46,617 nt of DNA from Thermotalea metallivorans (GTDB taxonomy: Bacteria; Bacillota; Clostridia; Peptostreptococcales; Thermotaleaceae). The notes under the pieces are model-generated. The model ran no database searches. It had not been told where the DNA came from and saw only the letters and a list, made by a program, of their open reading frames with translations. Shown piece after piece: positions 8,733 through 16,912 of the stretch. Location of the stretch: contig NZ_LOEE01000004.1 of the NCBI RefSeq assembly GCF_001562415.1, forward strand, positions 1 to 46,617, written 5' to 3'. A program made the translations under genes and the position numbers. The first letter of the stretch is position 1. Every line of letters starts with the position of its first letter.

Positions 8733-8741
8733 TGCTATAAT
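8733..8741 (+). promoter_or_regulatory. extended -10 promoter candidate for the RNA methyltransferase gene
   Basis: TGCTATAAT matches an extended -10 (TGnTATAAT) 46 nt upstream of the start codon. No good -35 is seen at 17 nt. The rest of the 200-nt divergent intergenic region is A/T-rich with no clear operator. Confidence 0.5.
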
Positions 8742-8786
8742 ACCAATAAGTATTAGAAATATAATATAAAAATTAGGAGAGATTTT

Positions 8787-9968
8787 ATGGCAAAAATTGA
8801 GTTGATTGCTACGGCTACCTTTGGTCTGGAAGAAATGGTAAAGCTGGAGGTAAAGCAGTTAGGATATGAGGAGATGCAAGTGGAGAACGGCAAAGTTACT
8901 TTTGTGGCTGATGAAGCGGCCATACCAAAGGCAAATATATGGCTGAGGACAGCCGATCGGGTTTTGCTGAAAATGGGAGAGTTTGAAGCAAGAAGCTTCG
9001 AGGAGCTATTCCAAAGGACCAAGGCTTTGCCTTGGGAGGAATGGATTCCCGAGAACGGGAAGTTTCCTGTGGTGGGAAAATCAGTAAAATCCCAACTTTT
9101 TAGTGTATCGGACTGTCAGGCGATTGTGAAAAAGGCTATTGTAGAAAGATTAAAGGAAGTATATCATGTGGATTGGTTTCAGGAGAGCGGTCCAGAGTTT
9201 GAAGTAGAGGTGGCTTTACTGAAGGATGTGGCTACCTTGACTATTGATACCAGCGGAGCAGGACTGCATAAGAGGGGTTATCGGGCACAGGCCAATGAAG
9301 CTCCTTTAAAGGAAACCTTGGCAGCAGCCATGGTGATGATCAGTCGTTGGCGGGAAGACCGAGTGCTGATAGATCCCTTCTGCGGCTCAGGAACTATCGC
9401 CATCGAAGCTGCCATGATCGGGAAAAACATTGCGCCGGGTTTAGAACGGAAATTTGCTGCAGAGGAATGGCCTAGGGTACCGGAGCATTTGTGGAAAGAG
9501 GTACGGGTAGAGGCTTTGAAAACCATCCGGCAGGATGTGGATATTCGGATATTGGCATCAGATATTGACCCAAGGGCTGTGAAAATTGCAGAAGAAAATG
9601 CCTATCGAGCGGGGGTGGATGACTGTATTACTTTTCAGGTGCAGGACATAGCCAAGATTGCATCCGATGCCAAGTACGGCTACATTATCTGCAATCCTCC
9701 CTATGGGGAAAGACTGGGAGAAAAGGAAGAAATAGAAAAACTGTATAAACGCATGGGACAAATCTTTAGCAAATTTGATACCTGGTCTGTATATGTCCTC
9801 ACTTCCCATGAAGCCTTTGAAAACCTATACGGGAAAAAAGCCAGCAAAAAGAGAAAACTATATAATGGCAGGATTAAGGTAGACTATTATCAGTTTTTTG
9901 GTCCCAAACCGCCAAAGGAAATGCTGGAAAAAAGAATGGTCCTCAATGAGACAGATGAAAGGATGTAG
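8787..9968 (+). CDS. THUMP-domain class I SAM-dependent RNA methyltransferase (YpsC/RlmL-type)
   Basis: A 393-residue protein of the RlmL N-terminal/YpsC type, predicted to methylate a guanine in 23S rRNA. Residues about 45-160 form the THUMP RNA-binding domain; 165-385 form the methyltransferase with the SAM loop DPFCGSGTIAIEAA (from D196) and the catalytic NPPY (303-306). ATG 8787 follows AGGAGA at 8776-8781. It lacks the second methyltransferase half (RlmK) of the E. coli fusion, as is normal in Firmicutes. The GNAT gene follows after 37 nt, probably co-transcribed. Confidence 0.9.
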   Translation: MAKIELIATATFGLEEMVKLEVKQLGYEEMQVENGKVTFVADEAAIPKANIWLRTADRVLLKMGEFEARSFEELFQRTKALPWEEWIPENGKFPVVGKSVKSQLFSVSDCQAIVKKAIVERLKEVYHVDWFQESGPEFEVEVALLKDVATLTIDTSGAGLHKRGYRAQANEAPLKETLAAAMVMISRWREDRVLIDPFCGSGTIAIEAAMIGKNIAPGLERKFAAEEWPRVPEHLWKEVRVEALKTIRQDVDIRILASDIDPRAVKIAEENAYRAGVDDCITFQVQDIAKIASDAKYGYIICNPPYGERLGEKEEIEKLYKRMGQIFSKFDTWSVYVLTSHEAFENLYGKKASKKRKLYNGRIKVDYYQFFGPKPPKEMLEKRMVLNETDERM

Positions 9969-10005
9969 TAAGGATATGTTTATGGAAAGAAGGGAGGAAT
10001 AAGTT

Positions 10006-10539
10006 ATGGAGAATTTGATCATTCGATCACCGAGGATGACAGATGCGGAAGATATTAATGAAATGAGAAGGCAGACAGGCGTAAGGGAAACAACCTTAGG
10101 GTTGGCCACGGATACCTTGGCAAGAACCCAAGGGGTTTTGTCAAACCTGACGGCAGACGATCATATTTTGGTAGCAGAATTGGATATCGATGGGAGAAAA
10201 AAGGTGGTGGGAATGGCAGGCCTGCAGATTCATAAAAATCCCAGGATGCGTCACAGTGCAACCCTGGGAATGTCGGTAAACGCCAATTATCAAGGCATGG
10301 GTATTGGCAAGGCATTGATGAAGGAAATTTTGGATGTGGCAGACAATTATTTGATGCTGATCCGGGTGGAGTTGGGTGTACTGGAGAGCAACACAAAGGC
10401 AAGAAAACTCTACGAATCCTTTGGTTTTGTCTATGAAGGAACAAAAAAATATGCTATCATTCAAAGTGGGAGATATGCCCATGAGTTAATGATGGCCCGA
10501 TATCGAATTCCCGAGCAATTTCGAGAACATCGGGAGTAG
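10006..10539 (+). CDS. GNAT-family N-acetyltransferase
   Basis: A 177-residue single-domain acetyltransferase. The acetyl-CoA motif A is plain: QGMGIGKALM beginning at residue 96, after the strand HSATLGMSV; the C-terminal block ELGVLESNTKARKLYESFGF matches motif B and the usual RimI/YhhY-like layout. Substrate is not predictable; small-molecule amines or protein N-termini are both possible. ATG 10006 follows GGGAGG (9993-9998). It lies in the same direction as the RNA methyltransferase and the zinc-ribbon gene. Confidence 0.9.
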   Translation: MENLIIRSPRMTDAEDINEMRRQTGVRETTLGLATDTLARTQGVLSNLTADDHILVAELDIDGRKKVVGMAGLQIHKNPRMRHSATLGMSVNANYQGMGIGKALMKEILDVADNYLMLIRVELGVLESNTKARKLYESFGFVYEGTKKYAIIQSGRYAHELMMARYRIPEQFREHRE

Positions 10540-10589
10540 ATCCTTGGAAAAATCTTGCTACCATCTGTTGGATAGGAGGAGGGAAGGAA

Positions 10590-10793
10590 ATGCCGATATT
10601 TGAATATAGGTGTGAGGCGTGTGGGAAAGTATTTGATGTGCTGGTAAAAAGCAGCGAAAGGAATCAAGAACAAAGGTGCCCCCAATGTCAAAGTGCAAAA
10701 GTGAAAAAAGTCTTTTCCACCTTCGGGGTGGGCAGCAGCAGCCCGAGCAAGCCCTGCGGCAGCTCCAGTACGACTCCCTGCGGCGGCGGCTGA
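10590..10793 (+). CDS. FmdB-like zinc-ribbon protein
   Basis: A 67-residue protein of the FmdB/CxxC_CxxC_SSSS family (putative regulatory proteins of unknown action). It starts MPIFEYRC and carries two knuckles, C8-X2-C11 and C30-X2-C33, followed by a Ser/Pro/Gly/Cys-rich tail (GVGSSSPSKPCGSSS...CGGG), as usual in this family. Ribosome binding site AGGAGGAGGG at 10573-10583 lies close to the ATG. It ends the short + strand run and is followed by a terminator. Confidence 0.9.
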   Translation: MPIFEYRCEACGKVFDVLVKSSERNQEQRCPQCQSAKVKKVFSTFGVGSSSPSKPCGSSSTTPCGGG

Positions 10794-10834
10794 GGTATAT
10801 AATCTGCCTTCCGTCGGAAGCGAAAAGTAACAAA

Positions 10835-10865
10835 GGCTGTCGTTTTAGATGCGGCAGCCATTTTT
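10835..10865 (+). terminator. intrinsic terminator after the FmdB-like gene
   Basis: Stem GGCTGTC with GGCAGCC (one G-U) and a loop rich in T, followed by ATTTTT. Confidence 0.8.
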
Positions 10866-10969
10866 GCGTATTTTTGTCTACTTTTTTAAAGTGGTATGTC
10901 TACGGTGATACTGCAGAAAATAAGTAAAAAAACAGAAAAGCGGAGCATAAAATATGTCGTGGCATAACA

Positions 10970-11230
10970 CTATTTTGAATGGAAGGACACCCTTCCTTCA
11001 GCAATAAGATGATGGATGATCTTGACGGATATACCCAGTTCATTTTGAATTTCCATGGTTGTTGCGGCAGGAAAATCCTGCAGATAATTTTTGATTTTTA
11101 TATAAGCTTCGTGCATAATTTCTTCACAGTTTTCACAATAACCATAGATAGAAGATGTCCGAATAAGCCTCTTACATCTCTTACAGGTTTTTGAAGTGTA
11201 AAAATCTATGTGGTGTTCTCCGCAAGCCAT
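10970..11230 (-). CDS. zinc-ribbon / helix-turn-helix protein, YvyF-like
   Basis: An 86-residue protein with two CX2C knuckles (C16/C19 and C32/C35, KTCKRC and YCENC), a helix, then a short MerR-like helix-turn-helix (TTMEIQNELGISVKIIHHLIAEGRV). This is the plan of the YvyF/TIGR03826 family, found in Firmicute flagellar operons and of unsettled function. I chose ATG 11230, preceded by GGGGGAG; an in-frame TTG at 11260 lacks a ribosome binding site. Here it is alone, convergent to the FmdB-like gene, with no flagellar genes in the window, so a link to motility cannot be assumed. Confidence 0.75.
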   Translation of the reverse strand: MACGEHHIDFYTSKTCKRCKRLIRTSSIYGYCENCEEIMHEAYIKIKNYLQDFPAATTMEIQNELGISVKIIHHLIAEGRVSFHSK

Positions 11231-11463
11231 GGCCACTCCCCCATTCTTTACTATTATCAAAATATATACGAAAAACAGAATAAATTTAGGGCCCTTTTCA
11301 TATTATTTTATTTCGATTCAAAAAATATAGAAATAGAGAAAAAGTACCAGTTATCCATGGCAAAAGGGTTTGTGGCAAAAAATAGTACGAAATTGCCAAA
11401 TTTTTTTGTAAAATAAAAGTATAAACAATAAAAAATACTTTTGGAAATATTAGGAGGGATATG

Positions 11464-12030
11464 ATGTTTAAGCTGATACCAGAAAAAACTGCACTCTTGA
11501 TCATTGACGTACAGTGGGATTTTTGGAAATTTAAGCTTCCTCAAGTACCTCCCCCCACATTGCTGCCGAATTTAAAAAGATTGATTCAATTTTGCAGAAG
11601 CAAAAATATGAAAATCGTATATATAAAACATATCAGCCATAATCGCAAGAGCAACTTCTTCCAAGAAGGGACGGAGGGTGCGGAGATTATGGAAGAAATT
11701 AGGCCTTTGCCGGAGGACCACATCGTAATAAAGCATACGCCGGGGGCTTTTTTCAACAGTGGTCTTGATGACTATCTTCGAAAGCATACCATTGAAAATC
11801 TGGTGATTACAGGGATGCAAACGGATCATTGCTGTGACACTACGACTAGGGAAGCCCATGCACTGGGATATAGAAACTATTTTATTACAGACTGTACGGC
11901 AACCTTTGATATGATTGGAGAAAATGGTGAGCGAATCTCCAGGGAAGAGATACAGAGAATAGAGACGGCCATATTATCCAACGGATTTGCAACTTGTCTG
12001 ACGATGGAGGCATTGATGGCGTTATTTTAA
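11464..12030 (+). CDS. isochorismatase-family cysteine hydrolase
   Basis: A 188-residue Rossmann-like hydrolase with the family triad: D15 (LLIIDVQWDF), K90 (HIVIKHTPGAFFNS) and C123 (GMQTDHCCDTTTREA). This superfamily hydrolyses amides or vinyl ethers (nicotinamidase, pyrazinamidase, isochorismatase and uncharacterised relatives); the metal-site residues of true nicotinamidases are not obvious, so I do not assign a substrate. ATG 11464 is preferred over ATG 11461, because AGGAGGG ends at 11458. It stands alone between divergent and unrelated genes. Confidence 0.88.
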   Translation: MFKLIPEKTALLIIDVQWDFWKFKLPQVPPPTLLPNLKRLIQFCRSKNMKIVYIKHISHNRKSNFFQEGTEGAEIMEEIRPLPEDHIVIKHTPGAFFNSGLDDYLRKHTIENLVITGMQTDHCCDTTTREAHALGYRNYFITDCTATFDMIGENGERISREEIQRIETAILSNGFATCLTMEALMALF

Positions 12031-12204
12031 ACTTCTTCCCATATGTTTACCGCATCATTGATTTTGTTTTCCCACTGGCCGTAGGGGAAAGGAATCGGAG
12101 AAAAAATATGGCAACGGCCCCGGGGCAAAGGGGTCAAAGCATGGGATGAAATAGGAAATACTGCAGATAGACGGCCAGAAAAGGAAGGAGTATGAAAAAA
12201 GACG

Positions 12205-12945
12205 ATGAGAAACATAAAGCTGATTATGGAATATGACGGAACCAGATATAACGGGTGGCAGAGATTGGGCAATACGGAGAATACCATACAGCACAAAGTG
12301 GAAAATGTATTAAGTCGAATGACCGGGGAGAATATTGAGGCCATCGCCTCCGGGCGTACCGATGCAGGGGTCCATGCCTATCATCAGGTGGTAAATTTTA
12401 AGACCAACACCACCATGACGGTGGAAGAAATCAGAGATTACTGCAATCAATATTTGCCCCACGATATTGTGGTGAAGAAGGCAGAGGAAGTGGAAGACAG
12501 GTTTCATGCCCGGTATCATGCCACAAGCAAAAAGTATTTATATCGGATTTGGAATGGCAAGATCCCTACCGCCTTCCATAGGAAATATACTCACTACATT
12601 CTCCATGATTTGGATTTGGATGCCATGAGGAAAGCTGCTGCCTATTTGGTTGGAGAACATGATTTTAGGGCTTTTTCTTCGGTAAAATCTAAAAAGAAAT
12701 CCACCGTAAGAACCCTTTATTCCATAGACATCCACAAGGAAGGAAGCCAACTGGATATGATGTTTCATGGTAACGGATTTCTGTACAACATGGTCCGCAT
12801 CATTGTGGGGACGTTGATTGAGGTGGGGGAAGGAAAAATGAGGCCGGAAGATATTCCGGAAATCATGGCGGGAAAAGTCCGCGCCCATGCAGGGGTTACA
12901 GCACCGGCCCAAGGACTGTTTTTGTATGAAGTATACTACGATTGA
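12205..12945 (+). CDS. truA: TruA, tRNA pseudouridine(38-40) synthase
   Basis: A 246-residue pseudouridine synthase acting on the anticodon arm. The catalytic aspartate is D53 in SGRTDAGVHA; other family blocks are MEYDGTRYNGWQ at the N-terminus, HARYHATSKKYLYRIWN, and GNGFLYNMVRIIVGTLIEVG near the end. Length is normal. The only usable in-frame start is ATG 12205, but AAGGAAGGAG ends at 12190, 14 nt away, a longer gap than elsewhere in the window. The 174 nt upstream hold no gene I can support. Confidence 0.95.
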   Translation: MRNIKLIMEYDGTRYNGWQRLGNTENTIQHKVENVLSRMTGENIEAIASGRTDAGVHAYHQVVNFKTNTTMTVEEIRDYCNQYLPHDIVVKKAEEVEDRFHARYHATSKKYLYRIWNGKIPTAFHRKYTHYILHDLDLDAMRKAAAYLVGEHDFRAFSSVKSKKKSTVRTLYSIDIHKEGSQLDMMFHGNGFLYNMVRIIVGTLIEVGEGKMRPEDIPEIMAGKVRAHAGVTAPAQGLFLYEVYYD

Positions 12946-12995
12946 TAGACCTGTGGGGGGACCACCAGGGGAAAGCATGCAATATTCTAGGAAAC

Positions 12996-13036
12996 AAAAA
13001 AGATTTGCAGAAAGAGGAATTCTGCAAATCTTTTTT
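12996..13036. terminator. bidirectional terminator between truA and hcp
   Basis: Fifteen-base arms (A-run plus GATTTGCAG, and CTGCAAATC plus T-run) around an 11-nt loop. Symmetric A and T tracts serve both convergent genes. Confidence 0.93.
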
Positions 13037-13044
13037 GTTTTTCA

Positions 13045-14394
13045 TTATGCGTTGGCAGCAGCTTCTTCGCCTAGCATTTTTGCTAAGTCAGCTTTTGCAT
13101 CGCCGCTAATTAATTGTAGGTTGAAGTTTTCTTGCAATACTTTCAATACGCCCGGTGTAATAAATTTCGGTGCGCTGGGACCTACATACATATTCTTTAC
13201 GCCTAAGCTGAATAATCCAAGCAAGATGGCTACAGCTTTTTGCTCGAACCAAGACAATACAATGGACAATGGCAGATCGTTTACGCCGCATCCGAAGGCA
13301 TCTGCCAAAGCAAGGGCAATTTTTACTGCAGAGCCGGAGTTGTTGCATTGTCCCAGGTCGATATATCTTGGAATATCTGTTCCGGGAACTGTGCCCATGT
13401 CTAAGTCATTGAATCGGAACTTGCCGCAAGAAGTTGTCAATAATACTGCTTCCGGTGGTAAAGCCTGCACAAATTCTCTGTAGTAGTCCCTTCCCTTTGT
13501 GGGTGCGTCGCAGCCGGCAACTACGAAGAAACGCTTAATCTTGCCTGCTTTTACTGCATCAATGATTTCCGGAGCGATGCTTAAAACTGTATTATGATGG
13601 AAACCTGTCATCAATGTTTTGTCGGACTGAACATTGGCCGGTGGTAAAGAAAGAGCCTTTTCGATGATGGGTGTGAAATCATCGTTTACGATCTTTGGTA
13701 CACCGTCAAGTCCAGCTGTTCCGTAGGTCCACATTCTGTCTGAATAGCTGCCTTTGATAGGCATTAAGCAGTTTGTAGTTCCTAAGATGGCCCCCGGGAA
13801 ATCCTCGAATAATTTTCTTTGATCGTACCATGCTTTTCCTACGTTTCCTTTTAGATGAGGATATTTCTTAAGGGCTGGGTAGCCGTGGGCCGGCAACATT
13901 TCAGAGTGGGTATAGACATTAATTCCTTTTCCTTCCGTTTGCTTTAGTAATTCTTCCAAGGCATAAAGGTTATGTCCTGTTACCAGGATGCAGTGTCCTT
14001 CTATTTTATCCTGTGATACCTTTACAGGTTGTGGAACGCCTAATTTTGACGTATGGGCACGGTCCAGCAAATCCATTACTTTTACGGTAGCCTGACCAAC
14101 TTTCATGGCCATGGCAATGTGTTCTTCCAGGTTGAAGTTTGAGTTGGTTAATGTGGTATATAATGCTTCATGCATGATGGCATCTACTTCAGGATCTACT
14201 GCTCCCAGTTCCCTGGCGTGGGTGGCGTAAGCAGCGATACCTTTTAATCCGAAGATAATGGTATCCTGCAGGCTGGCGATATCAGGATTCTTTCCGCATA
14301 CGCCAAATTTTGTACACCCGCCTTCCGGAGTTTGCTCGCATTGATAGCAGAACATTGGATTTGGCTCATTTTTTTCAGATTTTTTGAAAAACAT
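13045..14394 (-). CDS. hcp: hydroxylamine reductase / hybrid-cluster protein (Hcp), short class III form
   Basis: Reduces hydroxylamine, and probably NO-derived species, with an unusual Fe-S-O cluster; its role in nitrosative stress is known for the family. N-terminal cubane motif C16-X2-C19-X7-C27-X5-C33 is followed by the hybrid-cluster regions, including VVAGCDAP, TTSCGKFRFND, LGQCNNSGSA and the C-terminal YVGPSAPKFITPGV. At 449 residues it is about 100 shorter than class I/II Hcp (about 550), which fits class III proteins lacking one of the helical bundles. AAAGGAGG stands 7 nt before ATG. It has its own promoter and a CRP/FNR-type site upstream. No hcr reductase gene lies beside it. Confidence 0.95.
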   Translation of the reverse strand: MFFKKSEKNEPNPMFCYQCEQTPEGGCTKFGVCGKNPDIASLQDTIIFGLKGIAAYATHARELGAVDPEVDAIMHEALYTTLTNSNFNLEEHIAMAMKVGQATVKVMDLLDRAHTSKLGVPQPVKVSQDKIEGHCILVTGHNLYALEELLKQTEGKGINVYTHSEMLPAHGYPALKKYPHLKGNVGKAWYDQRKLFEDFPGAILGTTNCLMPIKGSYSDRMWTYGTAGLDGVPKIVNDDFTPIIEKALSLPPANVQSDKTLMTGFHHNTVLSIAPEIIDAVKAGKIKRFFVVAGCDAPTKGRDYYREFVQALPPEAVLLTTSCGKFRFNDLDMGTVPGTDIPRYIDLGQCNNSGSAVKIALALADAFGCGVNDLPLSIVLSWFEQKAVAILLGLFSLGVKNMYVGPSAPKFITPGVLKVLQENFNLQLISGDAKADLAKMLGEEAAANA

Positions 14395-14469
14395 CTAAAA
14401 TCCTCCTTTATGAATAAATTTTTCAGATGATCGGAGATTCGACTCCCCATGGTTCTTAAGTATAATCCT

Positions 14470-14475
14470 ATAATA
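14470..14475 (-). promoter_or_regulatory. -10 element of the hcp promoter
   Basis: Reads TATTAT on the minus strand. If transcription starts about 7 nt on (near 14463), the palindromic site at 14495-14514 is centred at about -41.5, the position of class II activators. No good -35 overlaps, as expected for an activated promoter. Confidence 0.55.
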
Positions 14476-14494
14476 CCCTAGAAAGGGATATGTA

Positions 14495-14514
14495 TCTGTG
14501 ACATGTATCACAGA
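14495..14514. promoter_or_regulatory. CRP/FNR-type operator (HcpR-like) upstream of hcp
   Basis: TCTGTGA-N6-TCACAGA, with perfect 7-bp arms, matches the general CRP/FNR pattern TGTGA-N6-TCACA that was predicted for HcpR, the regulator of hcp in anaerobes. A weaker second copy, CTGTGA-N6-TCAAG, follows at 14518-14534. No regulator gene is in the window, so the cognate protein is inferred. Confidence 0.75.
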
Positions 14515-14540
14515 ATCCTGTGATGATTGTCAAGAAAAAT

Positions 14541-14592
14541 AAAGCAGAAAAAGATTGAGCCACTGAATAATCTTGCATCAGTGACTCAATCT
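14541..14592 (-). terminator. intrinsic terminator reading on the minus strand
   Basis: AAGATTGAG.CACTG at 14551-14565 pairs with CAGTG.CTCAATCTT at 14578-14592 (one mismatch); on the minus strand the hairpin is followed by CTTTTTCTGCTTT. No T-tract follows it on the plus strand. Confidence 0.75.
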
Positions 14593-14812
14593 TATGAGGA
14601 ATAGAATCGGAAGTAACTGTAACAACCGAAAGAAAAACTCGGGGGTTGATCTTTCACGAAACTTTCTACCTTCTTTCTTTCCTCGATACTTTGAACAGAA
14701 AACTTAAGTTTTTTTAAACTCCAGCGAAACTAGGGGGTAATGGTACACAATTGAATGTTTTGCCGGCTGTTAGGGAGTTACCGGATTCTATTCTTAAGAA
14801 GGTTACCCTTCT
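14551..14812 (-). ncRNA. candidate free-standing structured RNA (family not identified)
   Basis: No CDS is present. On the minus strand an A/T-rich TATAAT-like region (about 14813-14820) is followed by a segment with long-range complementarity: 14776-14795 (plus-strand AGTTACCGGATTCTATTCTT) pairs with 14598-14618 (GGAATAGAATCGGAAGTAACT) apart from a small bulge. Between them are local hairpins, including CAACCGA/TCGG..GTTG at 14623-14648 and a CTCCAG-CGAAA-CT.GGGG hairpin near 14719-14737. It ends in a 15-bp terminator whose T-rich tail is on the minus strand only. That combination suggests a stand-alone RNA of about 260 nt, not an mRNA leader, since hcp has its own promoter downstream. Families such as 6S or raiA RNA need testing; I cannot match a consensus. 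Confidence 0.45.
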
Positions 14813-14896
14813 TATTATATATATACCTTGATTTTGAATGTTCAATCATAGATTTCTAAACAAAAAAATAAATGTTTTTGTCTCTGACAATAGATA

Positions 14897-14925
14897 TTGA
14901 CAAATCTCGCCAAAAAAACTATAAT
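14897..14925 (+). promoter_or_regulatory. consensus sigma-A promoter of potABCD
   Basis: TTGACA (14897-14902), 17-nt spacer, TATAAT (14920-14925): perfect in both boxes. The transcription start is expected near 14932, inside the inverted repeat that follows. Confidence 0.93.
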
Positions 14926-14927
14926 AG

Positions 14928-14976
14928 ATTCGATTTAGTGTTTGTAAACTCTAAGTTTACAAACACTAAATCGAAT
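14928..14976. repeat. perfect 23-bp inverted repeat at the potA transcription start
   Basis: Arms 14928-14950 and 14954-14976 are exact reverse complements, separated by CTA. The arms contain GTTTGTAAACT and AGTTTACAAAC. It begins 2 nt after the -10 box. It may be an operator for a dimeric repressor, or the mRNA's 5' end may fold into a stabilising hairpin. No T-tract follows, so it is not a terminator. Confidence 0.95.
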
Positions 14977-15029
14977 ATTGGTAAGAAAAGAATAGAAAGT
15001 ATAAAGTCATCGGATAAGGAGGGGATAGG

Positions 15030-16079
15030 ATGGATAAGTATATCATTGAGCTGCAGGACGTAACGAAAAAGTTTGGAGAGAAAGAAGCGCTTTGTGGGAT
15101 CAATCTGAAAATAAGGCCGAAAGAGTTTGTTACGCTGTTGGGTCCCAGCGGCTGCGGCAAAACAACAACCCTAAGGATTATTGGCGGATTTGAAACGCCT
15201 ACCTCGGGAGATGTATATTTTGAAGGAAAAAGAATCAATGATCTGCCTCCTTATCAGAGACAAATCAATACAGTATTTCAAAAATACGCTTTGTTTCCTC
15301 ATTATAATGTATTTGAAAACATTGCCTTCGGACTAAAGATCAAGAAGATACCGAAAAAGATAATCCAGGAAAAGGTTGCCCATATGTTAAAACTTGTAAA
15401 TCTAGAAGGCTTTGAAAAAAGGGATATCCATTCTTTGAGCGGGGGTCAGCAGCAGCGTGTTGCCATTGCCAGGGCATTGGTCAACGAGCCTCAGATACTG
15501 CTTTTGGACGAGCCCTTAGGTGCCTTGGATTTAAAACTTAGAAAAGAGATGCAGTTGGAGCTGAAGAATATGCAGCAACGGGTGGGGATTACTTTTATTT
15601 ATGTTACCCACGATCAGGAAGAGGCTTTGACCATGTCTGACCGGGTAGTGGTAATGAGTGAAGGAGAGATCCAGCAGATTGGTACACCGGAAGATATATA
15701 TAATGAGCCTGTGAATCGATTTGTGGCAGATTTTATTGGAGAAGGAAATATATTGGACGGTGTGATGATAGAGGATTTTCAAGTAAAAATGGAAGATAAG
15801 GTTTTTACTTGCTTAGATAAAGGTTTTCAGCCCAATGAAAGGGTTGAAGTATTAATAAGGCCCGAGGATATACAAATTGTCAAGGGTGATGAAGGCATGA
15901 TGAAAGGGATTGTGGAGTCGGTGATGTTCAAGGGGGTTCATTATGAAATTACAGTAAAGGACGAAGGGGGAGTACGCTGGATGATTCACAGTATCCATAT
16001 GGTAAAAGTAGGGGAAACCATAGGGATGGTCATTGTACCCGATGCCATTCATATTATGAAGAAGGCGGTATGGAAATGA
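15030..16079 (+). CDS. potA: PotA, spermidine/putrescine ABC transporter ATPase
   Basis: A 349-residue ATPase driving polyamine uptake. Walker [10 protein letters not shown] (38-46), signature LSGGQ (136-140), Walker B LLLDEP (from 157) and the H-loop THD are all present; the C-terminal third is the TOBE-type regulatory domain typical of PotA/MalK-like subunits. ATG 15030 follows AGGAGGGG. It overlaps potB by 10 nt. Assignment to polyamines rests on the four-gene order and on PotD; other 2-aminoethylphosphonate or iron transporters share the ATPase type. Confidence 0.93.
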   Translation: MDKYIIELQDVTKKFGEKEALCGINLKIRPKEFVTLLGPSGCGKTTTLRIIGGFETPTSGDVYFEGKRINDLPPYQRQINTVFQKYALFPHYNVFENIAFGLKIKKIPKKIIQEKVAHMLKLVNLEGFEKRDIHSLSGGQQQRVAIARALVNEPQILLLDEPLGALDLKLRKEMQLELKNMQQRVGITFIYVTHDQEEALTMSDRVVVMSEGEIQQIGTPEDIYNEPVNRFVADFIGEGNILDGVMIEDFQVKMEDKVFTCLDKGFQPNERVEVLIRPEDIQIVKGDEGMMKGIVESVMFKGVHYEITVKDEGGVRWMIHSIHMVKVGETIGMVIVPDAIHIMKKAVWK

Positions 16080-16912
16080 GGAAGCAGTGGCTATCCGCCC
16101 CCTATGGGCTATGGGCCATTGTTTTTAGTATTGCGCCTATCGCTATTATTGCCATATACAGCTTTTGCAGCCGTTCTCCCTACGGGAATATCATCTATGA
16201 ATTTACCCTTGAAAATTACCAAAAATTTTTACAACCCATTTATTTACGTGTCCTGTGGCGATCCATTATCTTAGCAGTACAAAGCACGTTGATTTGCTTT
16301 ATTCTGGGGTATCCCATCGCCATGATGATTGCAGGAAGCGGCAGCAAACAGAAAAATATTATGGTTATGTTGTTTGTACTGCCTCTTTGGACTAACTTTT
16401 TATTGAGGACCTATGCTTGGATGGTGTTATTGAGAGATCAAGGGGTGATCAATCAAGTCCTGATGGCATTAAAAATTATTGATGGGCCATTGAAACTTCT
16501 ATACAACCACAATGCGGTGCTTTTGGGGATGGTATATAATTTTCTGCCCTTTATGGTTCTCCCCATTTATTCTGTATTGTCCAAAATCGATTCGAGTTTC
16601 ATCGAGGCAGCAGAGGATTTGGGGGCTACAAATTTCCAGGTATTTGCAAGGGTCATCTTCCCTTTAAGCCTTCCTGGTGTTATCTCAGGATTGATCATGG
16701 TATTCATGCCTGCTGTCAGTACCTTTGTCATTTCGGATTTGCTGGGGGGAGGGCAGACGGTTTTGCTGGGAAACCTGATACAAAATCAGTTCCTCGTGGC
16801 AAGAAATTGGCAGTTCGGATCGGCCATATCTATGATGATGATTACGCTGATCTTGATTACCATGGGACTTACGGCGAAATATCAAAGGGAGGGGGGAAGA
16901 CAGCTGTGGTGA
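16070..16912 (+). CDS. potB: PotB, spermidine/putrescine ABC permease
   Basis: A 280-residue inner-membrane permease with about six hydrophobic segments. The EAA loop that contacts PotA is [26 protein letters not shown]-terminus [15 protein letters not shown]; the start could be ATG 16070 or 16076, both inside the end of potA. Its stop overlaps the start of potC by a few bases, so the four pot genes form one translationally coupled operon. Confidence 0.93.
   Translation: MEMRKQWLSAPYGLWAIVFSIAPIAIIAIYSFCSRSPYGNIIYEFTLENYQKFLQPIYLRVLWRSIILAVQSTLICFILGYPIAMMIAGSGSKQKNIMVMLFVLPLWTNFLLRTYAWMVLLRDQGVINQVLMALKIIDGPLKLLYNHNAVLLGMVYNFLPFMVLPIYSVLSKIDSSFIEAAEDLGATNFQVFARVIFPLSLPGVISGLIMVFMPAVSTFVISDLLGGGQTVLLGNLIQNQFLVARNWQFGSAISMMMITLILITMGLTAKYQREGGRQLW

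Noticed and set aside
12887-13483. Plus-strand frame across the terminator into hcp
   Set aside because: Antisense to hcp and crosses a bidirectional terminator.
14928-14976. Transcription terminator before potA
   Set aside because: The hairpin is not followed by a T-tract and lies on the promoter start.
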